From assembly GCA_014380505.1 (NCBI GenBank), contig JACMJT010000213.1, forward strand, positions 1 through 5,896: 5,896 nucleotides of DNA, read 5' to 3'. Position 1 is the first letter of the stretch; every line of letters starts with the position of its first letter. Shown piece by piece: positions 1-5,896 of this stretch. The notes under the pieces were generated by a model that saw nothing but the letters and a program-made list of their open reading frames with translations, was not told the DNA's origin and searched no databases. The position numbers and the translations under genes are program-made. This DNA comes from Hyphomicrobiales bacterium. Lineage in GTDB: Bacteria > Pseudomonadota > Alphaproteobacteria > Rhizobiales > Aestuariivirgaceae.

Positions 1-603
1 CGGCTGCTGGGGCGGCTCGCCGGGAAAACCGTTCTCGATCTTTGCGCGGCACCCGGCGGCAAGACATTGCAACTTTGCGCGGCGGGCGCGCACGTGACCG
101 CCGTGGACAATTCGGCCCAACGACTCGAACGGCTTCGCGATAATCTTAAGCGGACCCGCTTCGAAGCCGAAGTGGTCGTGGCCGATGCGCTCACCTTCGA
201 TCGAGCGGGGTTCGATGCCGTGCTGCTTGATGCACCGTGCTCGTCTACCGGCACCATCCGGCGCCATCCCGATCTTCCCTATCTCAAGACGGCGGCACAG
301 ATCGGCGACCTCGTGTCGATACAGTCCCGCATGCTGAACCAGGCGGCCAAGCTGGTGAGGCCGGGCGGCATGCTGATATACTGCGTCTGTTCGCTGGAAG
401 CCGCCGAGGGTGAAAAACAGATCGCCCCGTTTCTGGCGCGCCATCCGGACTTTTCCGTGGTGCCGATTTCCGCTGGAGACTGCGGTATCGAAGCCCACAT
501 GCTCACCGGGCCGGGCTTCCTCCGCACCCTGCCCCACATGGCCATAGGCGGGTCACGGGGCCTCGACGGATTCTTTGCCGCACGATTAAAACGGCCTTTC
601 TGA
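1..603 (+). CDS. rsmB: RsmB/NOP-family 16S rRNA (cytosine-C5) methyltransferase, 3' part
   Basis: Partial gene: the open frame runs in from the left edge and its last 200 codons are present, ending in TGA at 601-603. The family transfers a methyl group from S-adenosylmethionine to C5 of a cytosine in 16S rRNA (C967 for E. coli RsmB) in the cytoplasm. Seen in the fragment: the SAM-binding motif LDLCAAPGGKT at about residues 13-23, the acidic loop TAVDNS, motif IV DAPCSSTGTIRRHPD from residue 77 with its Cys at 80, and motif VI YCVCSLE with the presumed catalytic Cys at residue 130 (bases 388-390). The C-terminus GGSRGLDGFFAARLKR is typical of the family. The N-terminal NusB-like RNA-binding domain of full-length RsmB would lie off the left edge and cannot be checked. 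One oddity is Val before the catalytic Cys where Thr is usual. The gene is first of four co-directional genes. The family is sure; RsmB rather than another NOP-family member is likely, supported by the neighbouring heparinase-like gene and purH. Confidence 0.88.
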   Translation, partial: RLLGRLAGKTVLDLCAAPGGKTLQLCAAGAHVTAVDNSAQRLERLRDNLKRTRFEAEVVVADALTFDRAGFDAVLLDAPCSSTGTIRRHPDLPYLKTAAQIGDLVSIQSRMLNQAAKLVRPGGMLIYCVCSLEAAEGEKQIAPFLARHPDFSVVPISAGDCGIEAHMLTGPGFLRTLPHMAIGGSRGLDGFFAARLKRPF

Positions 604-674
604 ACATCGTTATCAAATCGTTAACCAGCACTTCCGCAAACTGGCTGCTTCCTCCATCCGAGCCTACGCGAGAC

Positions 675-2339
675 ATGACCGGGCGCAGCACAGCATTTGG
701 TGACGAAGGTACCGGAGTCTTCCGCCGCCTCGGTAATCTGGCCATGGAGCTTGGAACCAGCCTGACGGGCGGCGGCTCCACGTCTTTCACCGGCGTGGCG
801 CCGGCGCTGCCCGCCCTCATGGCGGGAAACCCCGCCATCGCCCAACAGCTCTATCGCGGCATCTACCGATTCGCCGGACATACCGTCGAATGCCAGCCCA
901 CCCAGATTTTTGAGGCGGCAGCGCCCACGGCCGCCTGGTCCGACGGCCTCCACGGCTTTGCCTGGCTGTCCCACCTCGAAGCGCCGGGGCTCGCCCTCTA
1001 CCGGGCCTTCGCCCGCAGCCTGGTGCAGAACTGGGCGGCACAGAGGAGGCGCACGTCTTTCGATGCTTCCTGCCGCCGTCTCATGTCGCTCTCCCGCCAC
1101 GCGGGCTTCGTGCTGTCCGGCGCATCGGCCCAGTTCGAATCCCGCTTTCTGTATCTGGTGACGCGGGAGGCGGTTCAAATTGCGCGCCTCAGGCCGCGCG
1201 GCACGGCCCAGCAATTGCGCCAATCCATCGCGGTGCTGACGGCGGCGCTCGCCTTCCGTGGCGGCGGCTCCCTTGGAAACGATGCACTGGCGCGGACGGC
1301 TTCGCTCATCGCTTCGGTCATCCTGCCCGATGGCGGGCCCGCCGATCGCAGCCCCAAGTCGCTGCTTGATCTCCTCGCCGATCTGGTCCCGCTCCGCGCC
1401 GCCATGGAAGCCCAGCGCATTGCCATTCCACAAGGCCTCAATGCGGCGATGGAGCGCGCCATTCCAATGCTGCGCATGCTGTGTCACGGCGATGAGGGAC
1501 TAGCGGTGTTCCACGGTGTCGAACACACCAGTGCCGCCATAGTGCGCGCCATCTTCGAACATGATGTGGTGCAGGGCAGCCCGCTCTCCCACGCCGCCCA
1601 GTCCGGCTATTGCCGCATGAGCCAGGGCCAGTCCATCGTCATCGCCGATTGCGGGGCGCCGGCGATTTGCGACAGCGCGCTGGCATTCGAATTTTCCGAT
1701 GGCCCACAACGCATCGTGGGGTCCTGCGGCGTTCCAGCCAATGCTTCGCCCGCATGGCAGGCGGCGGCGCGCACACCCGCCGCCCATTCGACGCTGCGCC
1801 TGGATAACGAAAGCATTAAAAACTCCAAACCGGTGTTCTCGCGCAAGACAACTCGCGAGCCGGCAAGTCCCGTCACGGCGGAACTTTTCGATCTGCCGCA
1901 AGGCACTCTGGTCAAGGCACGGAGTGCTGTGCACTCGGCATCTGGACTTATCCATCATCGCGAAATCTTTCTTGCCTCAGGAGGCCACGATCTTCGTGGC
2001 GAAGACTCTATCGAGCGTTCCGGAGCGGATCGGCCAGCGAATTTCATCATCCGCTTTCATCTCCATCCCGCTATCAAGGCATCCGCCAATCGCAAGGGTG
2101 CCGCCATCATACTTCTGCTTCCCAACAAGGAGGCCTGGCAGTTTTCGGCAAGGGGCGGAGCCATGATGCTGGAAGAAAGCATCTATCTCGCGAGCGGTGC
2201 TGGCCCCAGGCACAGCTGGCAAATCGTCGTTCGCGGCGCGGCGCAGGCTTCCGCCCGGATCAATTGGGCGTTCCGGAAACTCGAGCGGCAGGCCCGCCAT
2301 AACGGCGCAACAGGGGCGGCACCGCAGCTTCCTTTCTGA
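675..2339 (+). CDS. Heparinase II/III-like protein, possibly degenerate
   Basis: A 554-residue protein resembling the alphaproteobacterial heparinase II/III-like family, often found between rsmB and purH. True heparinase II/III enzymes are polysaccharide lyases with an alpha-helical toroid followed by a beta-sandwich; the role of this branch is not established. Seen: YRGIYRFAGHTVEC at about 60-73; helical segments with LHGFAWLSHLEA; DGGPADRSPKSLLDLLADLVPLR from residue 219 in two parts (DGGPADRSP, then SLLDLLADLVPLR); HGDEGLAVFHG at 271-281; and a C-terminal part with ALAFEFSDG near 335-343, RFHLHP at 460-465 and EES at 500-502. No signal peptide or membrane segment is visible. Compared with relatives as I remember them, two conserved His positions are replaced (Pro222 and Cys332). 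ATG 675 is the first usual start in the frame, which is open back into rsmB, but no good Shine-Dalgarno precedes it; ATG 744 is an alternative. The family assignment is fairly sure; catalytic activity is doubtful. Confidence 0.8.
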   Translation: MTGRSTAFGDEGTGVFRRLGNLAMELGTSLTGGGSTSFTGVAPALPALMAGNPAIAQQLYRGIYRFAGHTVECQPTQIFEAAAPTAAWSDGLHGFAWLSHLEAPGLALYRAFARSLVQNWAAQRRRTSFDASCRRLMSLSRHAGFVLSGASAQFESRFLYLVTREAVQIARLRPRGTAQQLRQSIAVLTAALAFRGGGSLGNDALARTASLIASVILPDGGPADRSPKSLLDLLADLVPLRAAMEAQRIAIPQGLNAAMERAIPMLRMLCHGDEGLAVFHGVEHTSAAIVRAIFEHDVVQGSPLSHAAQSGYCRMSQGQSIVIADCGAPAICDSALAFEFSDGPQRIVGSCGVPANASPAWQAAARTPAAHSTLRLDNESIKNSKPVFSRKTTREPASPVTAELFDLPQGTLVKARSAVHSASGLIHHREIFLASGGHDLRGEDSIERSGADRPANFIIRFHLHPAIKASANRKGAAIILLLPNKEAWQFSARGGAMMLEESIYLASGAGPRHSWQIVVRGAAQASARINWAFRKLERQARHNGATGAAPQLPF

Positions 2340-2379
2340 TGGCATCGCGTGAAAGTCGTGCTATGGCCCAAACGCATTC

Positions 2380-2386
2380 AAGGGGA
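2380..2386 (+). promoter_or_regulatory. Shine-Dalgarno of purH
   Basis: The purine run AAGGGGA lies five bases before the purH ATG at 2392. It fixes the start, which also agrees with the expected beginning of the IMP cyclohydrolase domain. It is an imperfect match to AGGAGG. Confidence 0.6.
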
Positions 2387-2391
2387 CGTTT

Positions 2392-3963
2392 ATGCCGAGG
2401 CCCATTCGCCGCGCGCTCATTTCGGTTTCGGACAAGACGGGGCTTGCCGATTTCGCGCGGGGGCTCGCGGCCCAGGGCGTCGAGTTGCTTTCAACCGGCG
2501 GCACAGCCAAGGCGCTGACCGAGGCAGGCCTTGCGGTGATCGACGTGGCGACGGTCACGGGGTTTCCCGAGATCATGGACGGCCGCGTCAAGACATTGCA
2601 TCCGAAAATCCATGGCGGGCTTCTGGCGATGCGCGGCAATGCCGGGCACGAGGCGGCACAGGTGAAGCATGGCATCGGCAATATCGACCTTCTTGCCGTT
2701 ACTCTTTACCCGTTCGAGGAAACCGCCGCGCGACAGGCAAGTTGGGAGGAAACCATCGAGACCATCGACGTGGGTGGCCCGGCGATGATCAGGGCCGCCG
2801 CCAAGAACCATGATGGCGTCACCGTCATCGTCGATCCGGACGACTACGCAATCGTGCTTGCCGAAATGGCGGCCCATGGCGGGGCGGCGACCCGCGAGAC
2901 GAGGCGGCGCCTTGCTGCCAAGGCCTTCGGCCGCACCGCCGCCTATGACGCGGCGATCTCGCAATGGTTCGGGCGTGAACTGAACGATCCGCTGCCGGCA
3001 TACTTTGCCATCGGTGGACGGCGCATGCAGACCTTGCGCTACGGCGAAAATCCCCATCAGCAAGCCGCCCTATATGCGAGTCCCGAAGATCGCGCCGGTG
3101 TAACGAACGCCCGCCAGTTGCAGGGCAAGGAACTCTCCTACAACAATCTCAACGACACGGACGCGGCGCTCGAGTGCCTGGCGGAATTCAACACAAAGGA
3201 CGAAGCGGCCTGCGTCATCGTCAAGCATGCCAACCCTTGCGGGGTTGCGATTGGCACTTCGCTTGTAGACGCTTACCGAAAGGCGTTGCGCTGCGATCCG
3301 GTAAGCGCCTTCGGCGGCATCGTGGCTCTCAACCGCAAGCTCGATGGGGTGACGGCGAAGGAAATCGTAGCGCTTTTCACCGAGGTGATCGTGGCTCCGG
3401 GCGCCGATGAGGACGCCATCGCCGTGTGCGCGGCGAAAAAGAACCTGCGGCTTCTGGTGATACAGTCCCTGCCCCAGCCCGATGCAGGCGGACTTGACGT
3501 GAAAACGATTGCCGGCGGATTGCTGGTGCAGACGAGGGACGGCGGCAACATCGATCGCGTCGATCTCAAAACCGTCACGCGCCGGAAACCGACGGAACGG
3601 GAATTCGACGATCTCCGCTTTGCCTTTCGCGTGGCGAAGCATGTCAAATCCAATGCCATCGTCTATGCCAGGGATGGCGCCACCGTCGGCATAGGCGCTG
3701 GCCAGATGTCGCGCGTCGATGCCGTCCGTATCGCCCAGCGCAAGAGCGCGGATGCGGGGCTTGCGGAAACCTTGCTGAAGGGATCGGTTGTCGCTTCCGA
3801 TGCTTTCTTTCCGTTTGCCGACGGCGTTCTGCAAGCGGCGGAGGCTGGAGCCACGGCGGTGATCCAGCCCGGCGGCTCCATCAAGGATGATGAAATTATC
3901 AAGGCGGCGGACGAGGCGGGGCTTGCCATGGTCTTCACCGGTATTCGCCACTTCCGCCATTAA
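2392..3963 (+). CDS. purH: Bifunctional AICAR formyltransferase / IMP cyclohydrolase
   Basis: Complete 523-residue PurH, normal for the family. It catalyses the last two steps of de novo purine synthesis in the cytoplasm: formylation of AICAR by 10-formyl-tetrahydrofolate to FAICAR, then ring closure to IMP. The N-terminal MGS-like cyclohydrolase domain (about 1-150) starts [17 protein letters not shown], with the phosphate-binding loop STGGTA from residue 34 and [13 protein letters not shown] including Lys67. The transformylase domain follows, with [24 protein letters not shown], the catalytic Lys278-His279 pair in [10 protein letters not shown], and [13 protein letters not shown]. The end, [18 protein letters not shown] through GIRHFRH, is the canonical intact C-terminus. 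The start ATG follows AAGGGGA at a spacing of five bases. It lies 52 bases after the heparinase-like gene and 30 before ybjQ, so co-transcription is likely. No purine operator or ZTP riboswitch could be recognised in the short leader. Confidence 0.98.
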   Translation: MPRPIRRALISVSDKTGLADFARGLAAQGVELLSTGGTAKALTEAGLAVIDVATVTGFPEIMDGRVKTLHPKIHGGLLAMRGNAGHEAAQVKHGIGNIDLLAVTLYPFEETAARQASWEETIETIDVGGPAMIRAAAKNHDGVTVIVDPDDYAIVLAEMAAHGGAATRETRRRLAAKAFGRTAAYDAAISQWFGRELNDPLPAYFAIGGRRMQTLRYGENPHQQAALYASPEDRAGVTNARQLQGKELSYNNLNDTDAALECLAEFNTKDEAACVIVKHANPCGVAIGTSLVDAYRKALRCDPVSAFGGIVALNRKLDGVTAKEIVALFTEVIVAPGADEDAIAVCAAKKNLRLLVIQSLPQPDAGGLDVKTIAGGLLVQTRDGGNIDRVDLKTVTRRKPTEREFDDLRFAFRVAKHVKSNAIVYARDGATVGIGAGQMSRVDAVRIAQRKSADAGLAETLLKGSVVASDAFFPFADGVLQAAEAGATAVIQPGGSIKDDEIIKAADEAGLAMVFTGIRHFRH

Positions 3964-3981
3964 GTATTTCAGATTTGCAGC

Positions 3982-3987
3982 AAGGAG
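3982..3987 (+). promoter_or_regulatory. Strong Shine-Dalgarno of ybjQ
   Basis: AAGGAG followed by AGA lies six bases before ATG 3994. It is the best ribosome binding site in the window and sits in the 30-base gap after purH. It suggests ybjQ is translated efficiently and independently of purH termination, and it decides the ybjQ start. Confidence 0.8.
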
Positions 3988-3993
3988 AGAGTC

Positions 3994-4314
3994 ATGCTGG
4001 TCACCACCACGAACACCGTCGAAGGCAGGAAGATCGTCGAATACATGGGGCTGGTTGCCGGCGAAGCGATACTCGGCGCCAATCTGTTTCGCGATCTCTT
4101 CGCTTCGATCCGCGACATCGTTGGCGGGCGGTCCGGGGCCTATGAAAAGGTGCTGAGCGACGCGCGCCAGACGGCGGTGGCCGAGCTTACCGACAAGGCC
4201 GAGCGTCTGGGCGCCAATGCCGTCGTCGGAGTGGATATCGACTATGAGACCATCGGAGGTTCCGGCAGCATGCTGATGGTGTCGGTTTCAGGAACCGCGG
4301 TCAGACTCGAATAG
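3994..4314 (+). CDS. YbjQ/UPF0145 (DUF74) family protein
   Basis: A complete 106-residue protein of the YbjQ/UPF0145 family (Pfam PF01906), whose usual length is about 100-110. Members are small cytoplasmic proteins that form rings in crystal structures, commonly labelled heavy-metal-binding, but no biochemical role is firmly known. Seen: the N-terminal [20 protein letters not shown] strand region, [29 protein letters not shown] at about 23-51 (given as [14 protein letters not shown] then [15 protein letters not shown]), the helix [20 protein letters not shown] at 57-76, the hallmark VVGVDIDYE at 77-85, and a closing strand [14 protein letters not shown]. It has no signal peptide or membrane helix. 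The start is fixed by a strong AAGGAG. The TAG stop directly abuts the stop of the convergent lipoprotein gene. Its place after purH suggests co-transcription but not a purine role. The family is sure; the function is unknown. Confidence 0.93.
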   Translation: MLVTTTNTVEGRKIVEYMGLVAGEAILGANLFRDLFASIRDIVGGRSGAYEKVLSDARQTAVAELTDKAERLGANAVVGVDIDYETIGGSGSMLMVSVSGTAVRLE

Positions 4315-4317
4315 CTA
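4312..4317. other. Back-to-back stop codons of convergent genes (TAGCTA)
   Basis: TAG at 4312-4314 ends ybjQ on the plus strand, and CTA at 4315-4317 is the reversed TAG ending the lipoprotein gene. The two coding regions touch with no intergenic base and the stops form a six-base palindrome. Any 3' untranslated region of either transcript must therefore be antisense to the opposite gene. Confidence 0.95.
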
Positions 4318-4776
4318 CTGCGGCGCGGGTTCGTAGCCGGGCCCCACCACGAGTGGGCCTTTAGGCAGCGCTGACTGGTCGACGTCCGTCTTGAACGATG
4401 TTTCATACTTGGCGATTTCAACGCCCGACGTTCCGTCGAGGATGCGCAGACTCGCCTTATAGGGATGGCCCTTGACGATGCCCTGGAGATCGCCCGTCTG
4501 GAAAACATATTGCAGCTGGCCGGAACGTGACGGCCGCTCAACCACCTGCTCGGGTCCCCAGGGCACTTCGAATCGTGCTTCGAGCTTGCTCCCCTCCGGC
4601 AGCGGTTTTTTCTGGCGAACCACGAAACCATAGTAATGATTGGCGGTGCGATAGTTGAAGATGAAACCGCCGCCCACGAATTCGACATAGGGTTTGGCGG
4701 TGTCGTCCTCGCAGCCCGCCACCAGGATGGTGACGCCCAACGCCATGATCAGTCCGAGCCGTCTTATGATGGTCAT
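4315..4776 (-). CDS. Small predicted lipoprotein of unknown function
   Basis: A 153-residue protein with a classic lipoprotein signal: MTIIRRL, a hydrophobic stretch, then the lipobox VAGC with the lipidated Cys at residue 22. Cleavage would leave CEDD; Glu rather than Asp at +2 fits sorting to the outer membrane by the E. coli rule, though the rule is less certain in alphaproteobacteria. The mature part has a Gly- and aromatic-rich segment, YVEFVGGGFIFNYR at about 30-43 followed by YYGFVVR, then alternating polar and hydrophobic residues suggesting a small beta-rich domain (KLEARFEVPWG, LQYVFQTGDL, YKASLRILDG, YETSFKTDVDQ), ending VGPGYEPAPQ. I do not recognise a named family; it resembles conserved hypothetical proteins of Hyphomicrobiales. 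The ATG overlaps the livH stop as ATGA, with GAGAG six bases upstream inside livH, indicating translational coupling. A link to transport is inferred from position only. The gene ends flush against ybjQ. Confidence 0.85.
   Translation of the reverse strand: MTIIRRLGLIMALGVTILVAGCEDDTAKPYVEFVGGGFIFNYRTANHYYGFVVRQKKPLPEGSKLEARFEVPWGPEQVVERPSRSGQLQYVFQTGDLQGIVKGHPYKASLRILDGTSGVEIAKYETSFKTDVDQSALPKGPLVVGPGYEPAPQ
4339..4362 (+). terminator. Weak terminator-like hairpin downstream of ybjQ
   Basis: The bases GGCCCCAC (4340-4347) can pair with GTGGGCC (4353-4359) around a five-base loop, forming a seven-pair stem with one bulged C, followed by only three T residues. It lies 25 bases past the ybjQ stop, in the right place to end the purH-ybjQ transcript, but inside the 3' part of the lipoprotein coding region. 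The short T tract and bulge make it weak, and it may simply be coding sequence. Confidence 0.25.
4773..4776 (-). other. ATGA stop-start overlap of livH and the lipoprotein gene
   Basis: Read on the minus strand, the four bases ATGA hold the start of the lipoprotein gene (ATG, 4776-4774) and the stop of livH (TGA, 4775-4773). Such overlaps usually mean translational coupling, so the two proteins are probably made together. Confidence 0.9.
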
Positions 4777-5708
4777 GCTTCACTCTCGCGGCGATAGGGG
4801 CTGCCGAGCAGCCCTTCGGGTTTCAGAACCAGGATGAGGATGATGATACCAAATGCCGCGACATCGCGGTAGGCCATGGGCATGGAGGCGGTCCAGGCTG
4901 TTTCCAGCGCCGCCAGAAAAATGCCGCCGGCAATGGCGCCGCCGATGGTGCCGAAGCCGCCGATGATGGCGGCGAACATGGCCTTGAAGCCCAGCACCAG
5001 TCCCATGGAAAAACTGACGCCGCCATAGGCAACCGCTACAATCCAGCCGGAGATGCTGGCAAGCAGGCTTGCCATGACGAAGGACCATTGGAATACGGCC
5101 CTGGTGTTGACACCCGACAATTGCGCCAGCAGCGGGTTTTGCGCCGTGGCCCGCCACAGGCGGCCCGCCGCTGAATATCGCATCCCCAGCAGAAGAGCCG
5201 CCAGCGCCGAGGCGGCGGCGGCGATCACGGCGATCTGCGTATAGCCGATTTGAACCGGGAAGGCGCCACCCACAAGATCGATGCCATTGCCGAACAGGGG
5301 CGACAGCCACTGGTCGCGGGCACCCGATTGCAGACGCATGACCTCCTGCAGGACGATGGACAAGCCGATGGAGGCAATCATCACGGCCTGGCTCGGCGCT
5401 CGCATGATGGGCGCAAACACCAGGGCGTGGCTGGCGCTGCCAAGGGCTGCCGCAGTGGCCATGGCCGCCACCAGCGCCACAGCCATGACCGCCACGCCTT
5501 CGTTGCCGGAGAGAAGCGTCCAAAGTGCTGCATAGACCGCGGCGAAAGAGCCGTAGGTGGCAAAATCGCCGAAGGATAAGATGATCCTGTTGGTGATGCC
5601 CTGCAACAGGGCGTAGGCCGAGGCCAGCGTCACATAGAGGCACGCCAGTGCAAGGGCATTGAGGCCCTGTTGCAGCCAATAGGCGGGAATAAGGTCAAAG
5701 ACTGGCAA
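4773..5708 (-). CDS. livH: Branched-chain amino acid ABC transporter permease, LivH type
   Basis: A 311-residue inner-membrane permease of the LivH/LivM family (BPD_transp_2), the subunit forming half of the translocation path of a high-affinity branched-chain amino acid or related importer. About eight hydrophobic segments are visible, near residues 13-36, 50-66, 71-97, 105-122, 156-174, 203-226, 229-250 with 252-270, and 282-296. Hallmarks are YALLQGITNRIILSFGDFA early, the cytoplasmic loop GRLWRATAQNPLLAQLSGVN at 182-201 that would contact the ATPase, GGFGTIGGAIAGG around 250-262, and the tail LVLKPEGLLG. Length and segment order suit LivH rather than the longer LivM. The start is TTG, nine bases after the TGA of the upstream gene and in the same frame; no ATG or GTG exists before the first membrane segment, and no clear Shine-Dalgarno is seen, so reinitiation from the upstream gene is likely. 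No livM, livG, livF or binding-protein gene adjoins it here. The family is sure; the substrate is inferred. Confidence 0.9.
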   Translation of the reverse strand: MPVFDLIPAYWLQQGLNALALACLYVTLASAYALLQGITNRIILSFGDFATYGSFAAVYAALWTLLSGNEGVAVMAVALVAAMATAAALGSASHALVFAPIMRAPSQAVMIASIGLSIVLQEVMRLQSGARDQWLSPLFGNGIDLVGGAFPVQIGYTQIAVIAAAASALAALLLGMRYSAAGRLWRATAQNPLLAQLSGVNTRAVFQWSFVMASLLASISGWIVAVAYGGVSFSMGLVLGFKAMFAAIIGGFGTIGGAIAGGIFLAALETAWTASMPMAYRDVAAFGIIILILVLKPEGLLGSPYRRESEA

Positions 5709-5717
5709 GACGAAAAA

Positions 5718-5896
5718 TCAATAAAGTCCGCGCAGCAAACGGTCAATATAGTCGCGCTCCAGTTTCGGCGCCTGCTGTTCGCCGGCGCGCGCGCGCAGCA
5801 TATCAAGAATTTCCCGAGCCCGGCGAATCGCCAGTTCCGTCGGCAGCATGTCGGCGTCGGGACCCCTATCCTCGCCGTGATAGGGCATGGGCCGGC
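5718..5896 (-). CDS. DUF4175 (TIGR02302-type) protein, C-terminal end
   Basis: This partial frame is not bounded by a start in the window. Reading the minus strand from the right edge gives 58 codons ending in TGA at 5720-5718. The segment contains ELAIRRAREILDMLRARAGE, then a short linker and LERDYIDRLLRGLY at the very end. This arginine-rich helical tail closely matches how DUF4175/TIGR02302 proteins end, from memory of the family. These are large proteins, around 800 residues or more, with N-terminal membrane segments and an unknown function, found in alphaproteobacteria. Only the tail is visible, so membrane segments and full length cannot be checked. Codon choice matches the neighbours. 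It is the first visible gene of the minus-strand unit and its stop lies nine bases before the livH start. The segment is clearly coding; the family call is probable. Confidence 0.65.
   Translation of the reverse strand, partial: RPMPYHGEDRGPDADMLPTELAIRRAREILDMLRARAGEQQAPKLERDYIDRLLRGLY

Noticed and set aside
621..635. CtrA-like site TTAA-N7-TTAA in the rsmB-heparinase gap
   Set aside because: Only the first TTAA (621-624) is present; the second half-site position reads TTCC.
621..1487. Long minus-strand open frame of 288 codons opposite the heparinase-like gene
   Set aside because: It is rich in Arg, Gly and Ala of the sort made by reading GC-rich codons backwards, matches no family I know, and overlaps a recognisable protein on the other strand.
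2340..2391. Possible ZTP (pfl) riboswitch before purH
   Set aside because: The gap is only 52 bases, and although AGTCGTG faintly recalls a conserved part of that RNA, the other conserved blocks and pairing are absent.
3070..3960. Long minus-strand open frame of 296 codons opposite purH
   Set aside because: It lies entirely within clearly conserved purH coding sequence and its translation shows no recognisable domain; it is a shadow frame.
4258..4296. Inverted repeat GGTTCC/GGAACC enclosing the palindrome CAGCATGCTG near the end of ybjQ
   Set aside because: The loop is long, no T tract follows on either strand, and the bases are explained by conserved ybjQ codons.
4780..5679. Alternative minus-strand frame of 299 codons over livH, rich in His, Arg, Cys and Gly
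   Set aside because: The composition is unlike a real protein, while the other frame gives a well-formed LivH permease with membrane segments.
5785..5796. Alternating GC run of 12 bases
   Set aside because: It encodes an Arg-Ala-Arg-Ala stretch of the DUF4175 tail in GC-rich DNA and needs no further explanation.

Overview
The window is GC-rich, densely coding DNA from an alphaproteobacterium, most likely of the Hyphomicrobiales (Rhizobiales). The evidence is protein similarity by eye and gene order: an rsmB-like rRNA methyltransferase, an alphaproteobacterial-type heparinase II/III-like protein, purH, and on the other strand a DUF4175 (TIGR02302-type) protein, a family I associate with alphaproteobacteria. 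No gene-free stretch exceeds about 75 bases. I see no tRNA, rRNA, CRISPR array, insertion sequence, integrase or attachment site. It reads as conserved chromosomal core, not an island.

Plus strand, 1-4314: four co-directional genes. They are the 3' half of an RsmB/NOP-family 16S rRNA m5C methyltransferase (1-603), a heparinase II/III-like protein of unusual sequence (675-2339), complete purH (2392-3963; last two steps of IMP synthesis) and a small YbjQ/UPF0145 protein (3994-4314). Gaps are 71, 52 and 30 bases, so an operon is plausible. purH and ybjQ have visible Shine-Dalgarno sequences; the heparinase-like gene does not.

Minus strand, 5896-4315: three co-directional genes, read from the right edge. 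They are the last 58 codons of a DUF4175-family protein (stop at 5718), a LivH-type branched-chain amino acid ABC permease (5708-4773, TTG start nine bases after that stop and in the same frame), and a small predicted lipoprotein (4776-4315) that overlaps livH by an ATGA junction. This looks like one translationally coupled envelope operon. No livM, livG, livF or binding-protein gene is next to livH inside the window.

The two units converge with no spacer: the ybjQ stop TAG (4312-4314) directly abuts the reversed stop of the lipoprotein gene, giving the palindrome TAGCTA. A weak hairpin at 4339-4362, inside the lipoprotein gene, is the only terminator-like candidate.

I found no clear new defence or mobile system. 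The items most worth a second look are the heparinase-like protein that appears to lack family histidines and has no export signal, the apparently isolated LivH coupled to an uncharacterised lipoprotein, and the unusual start and stop arrangements of the minus-strand genes.
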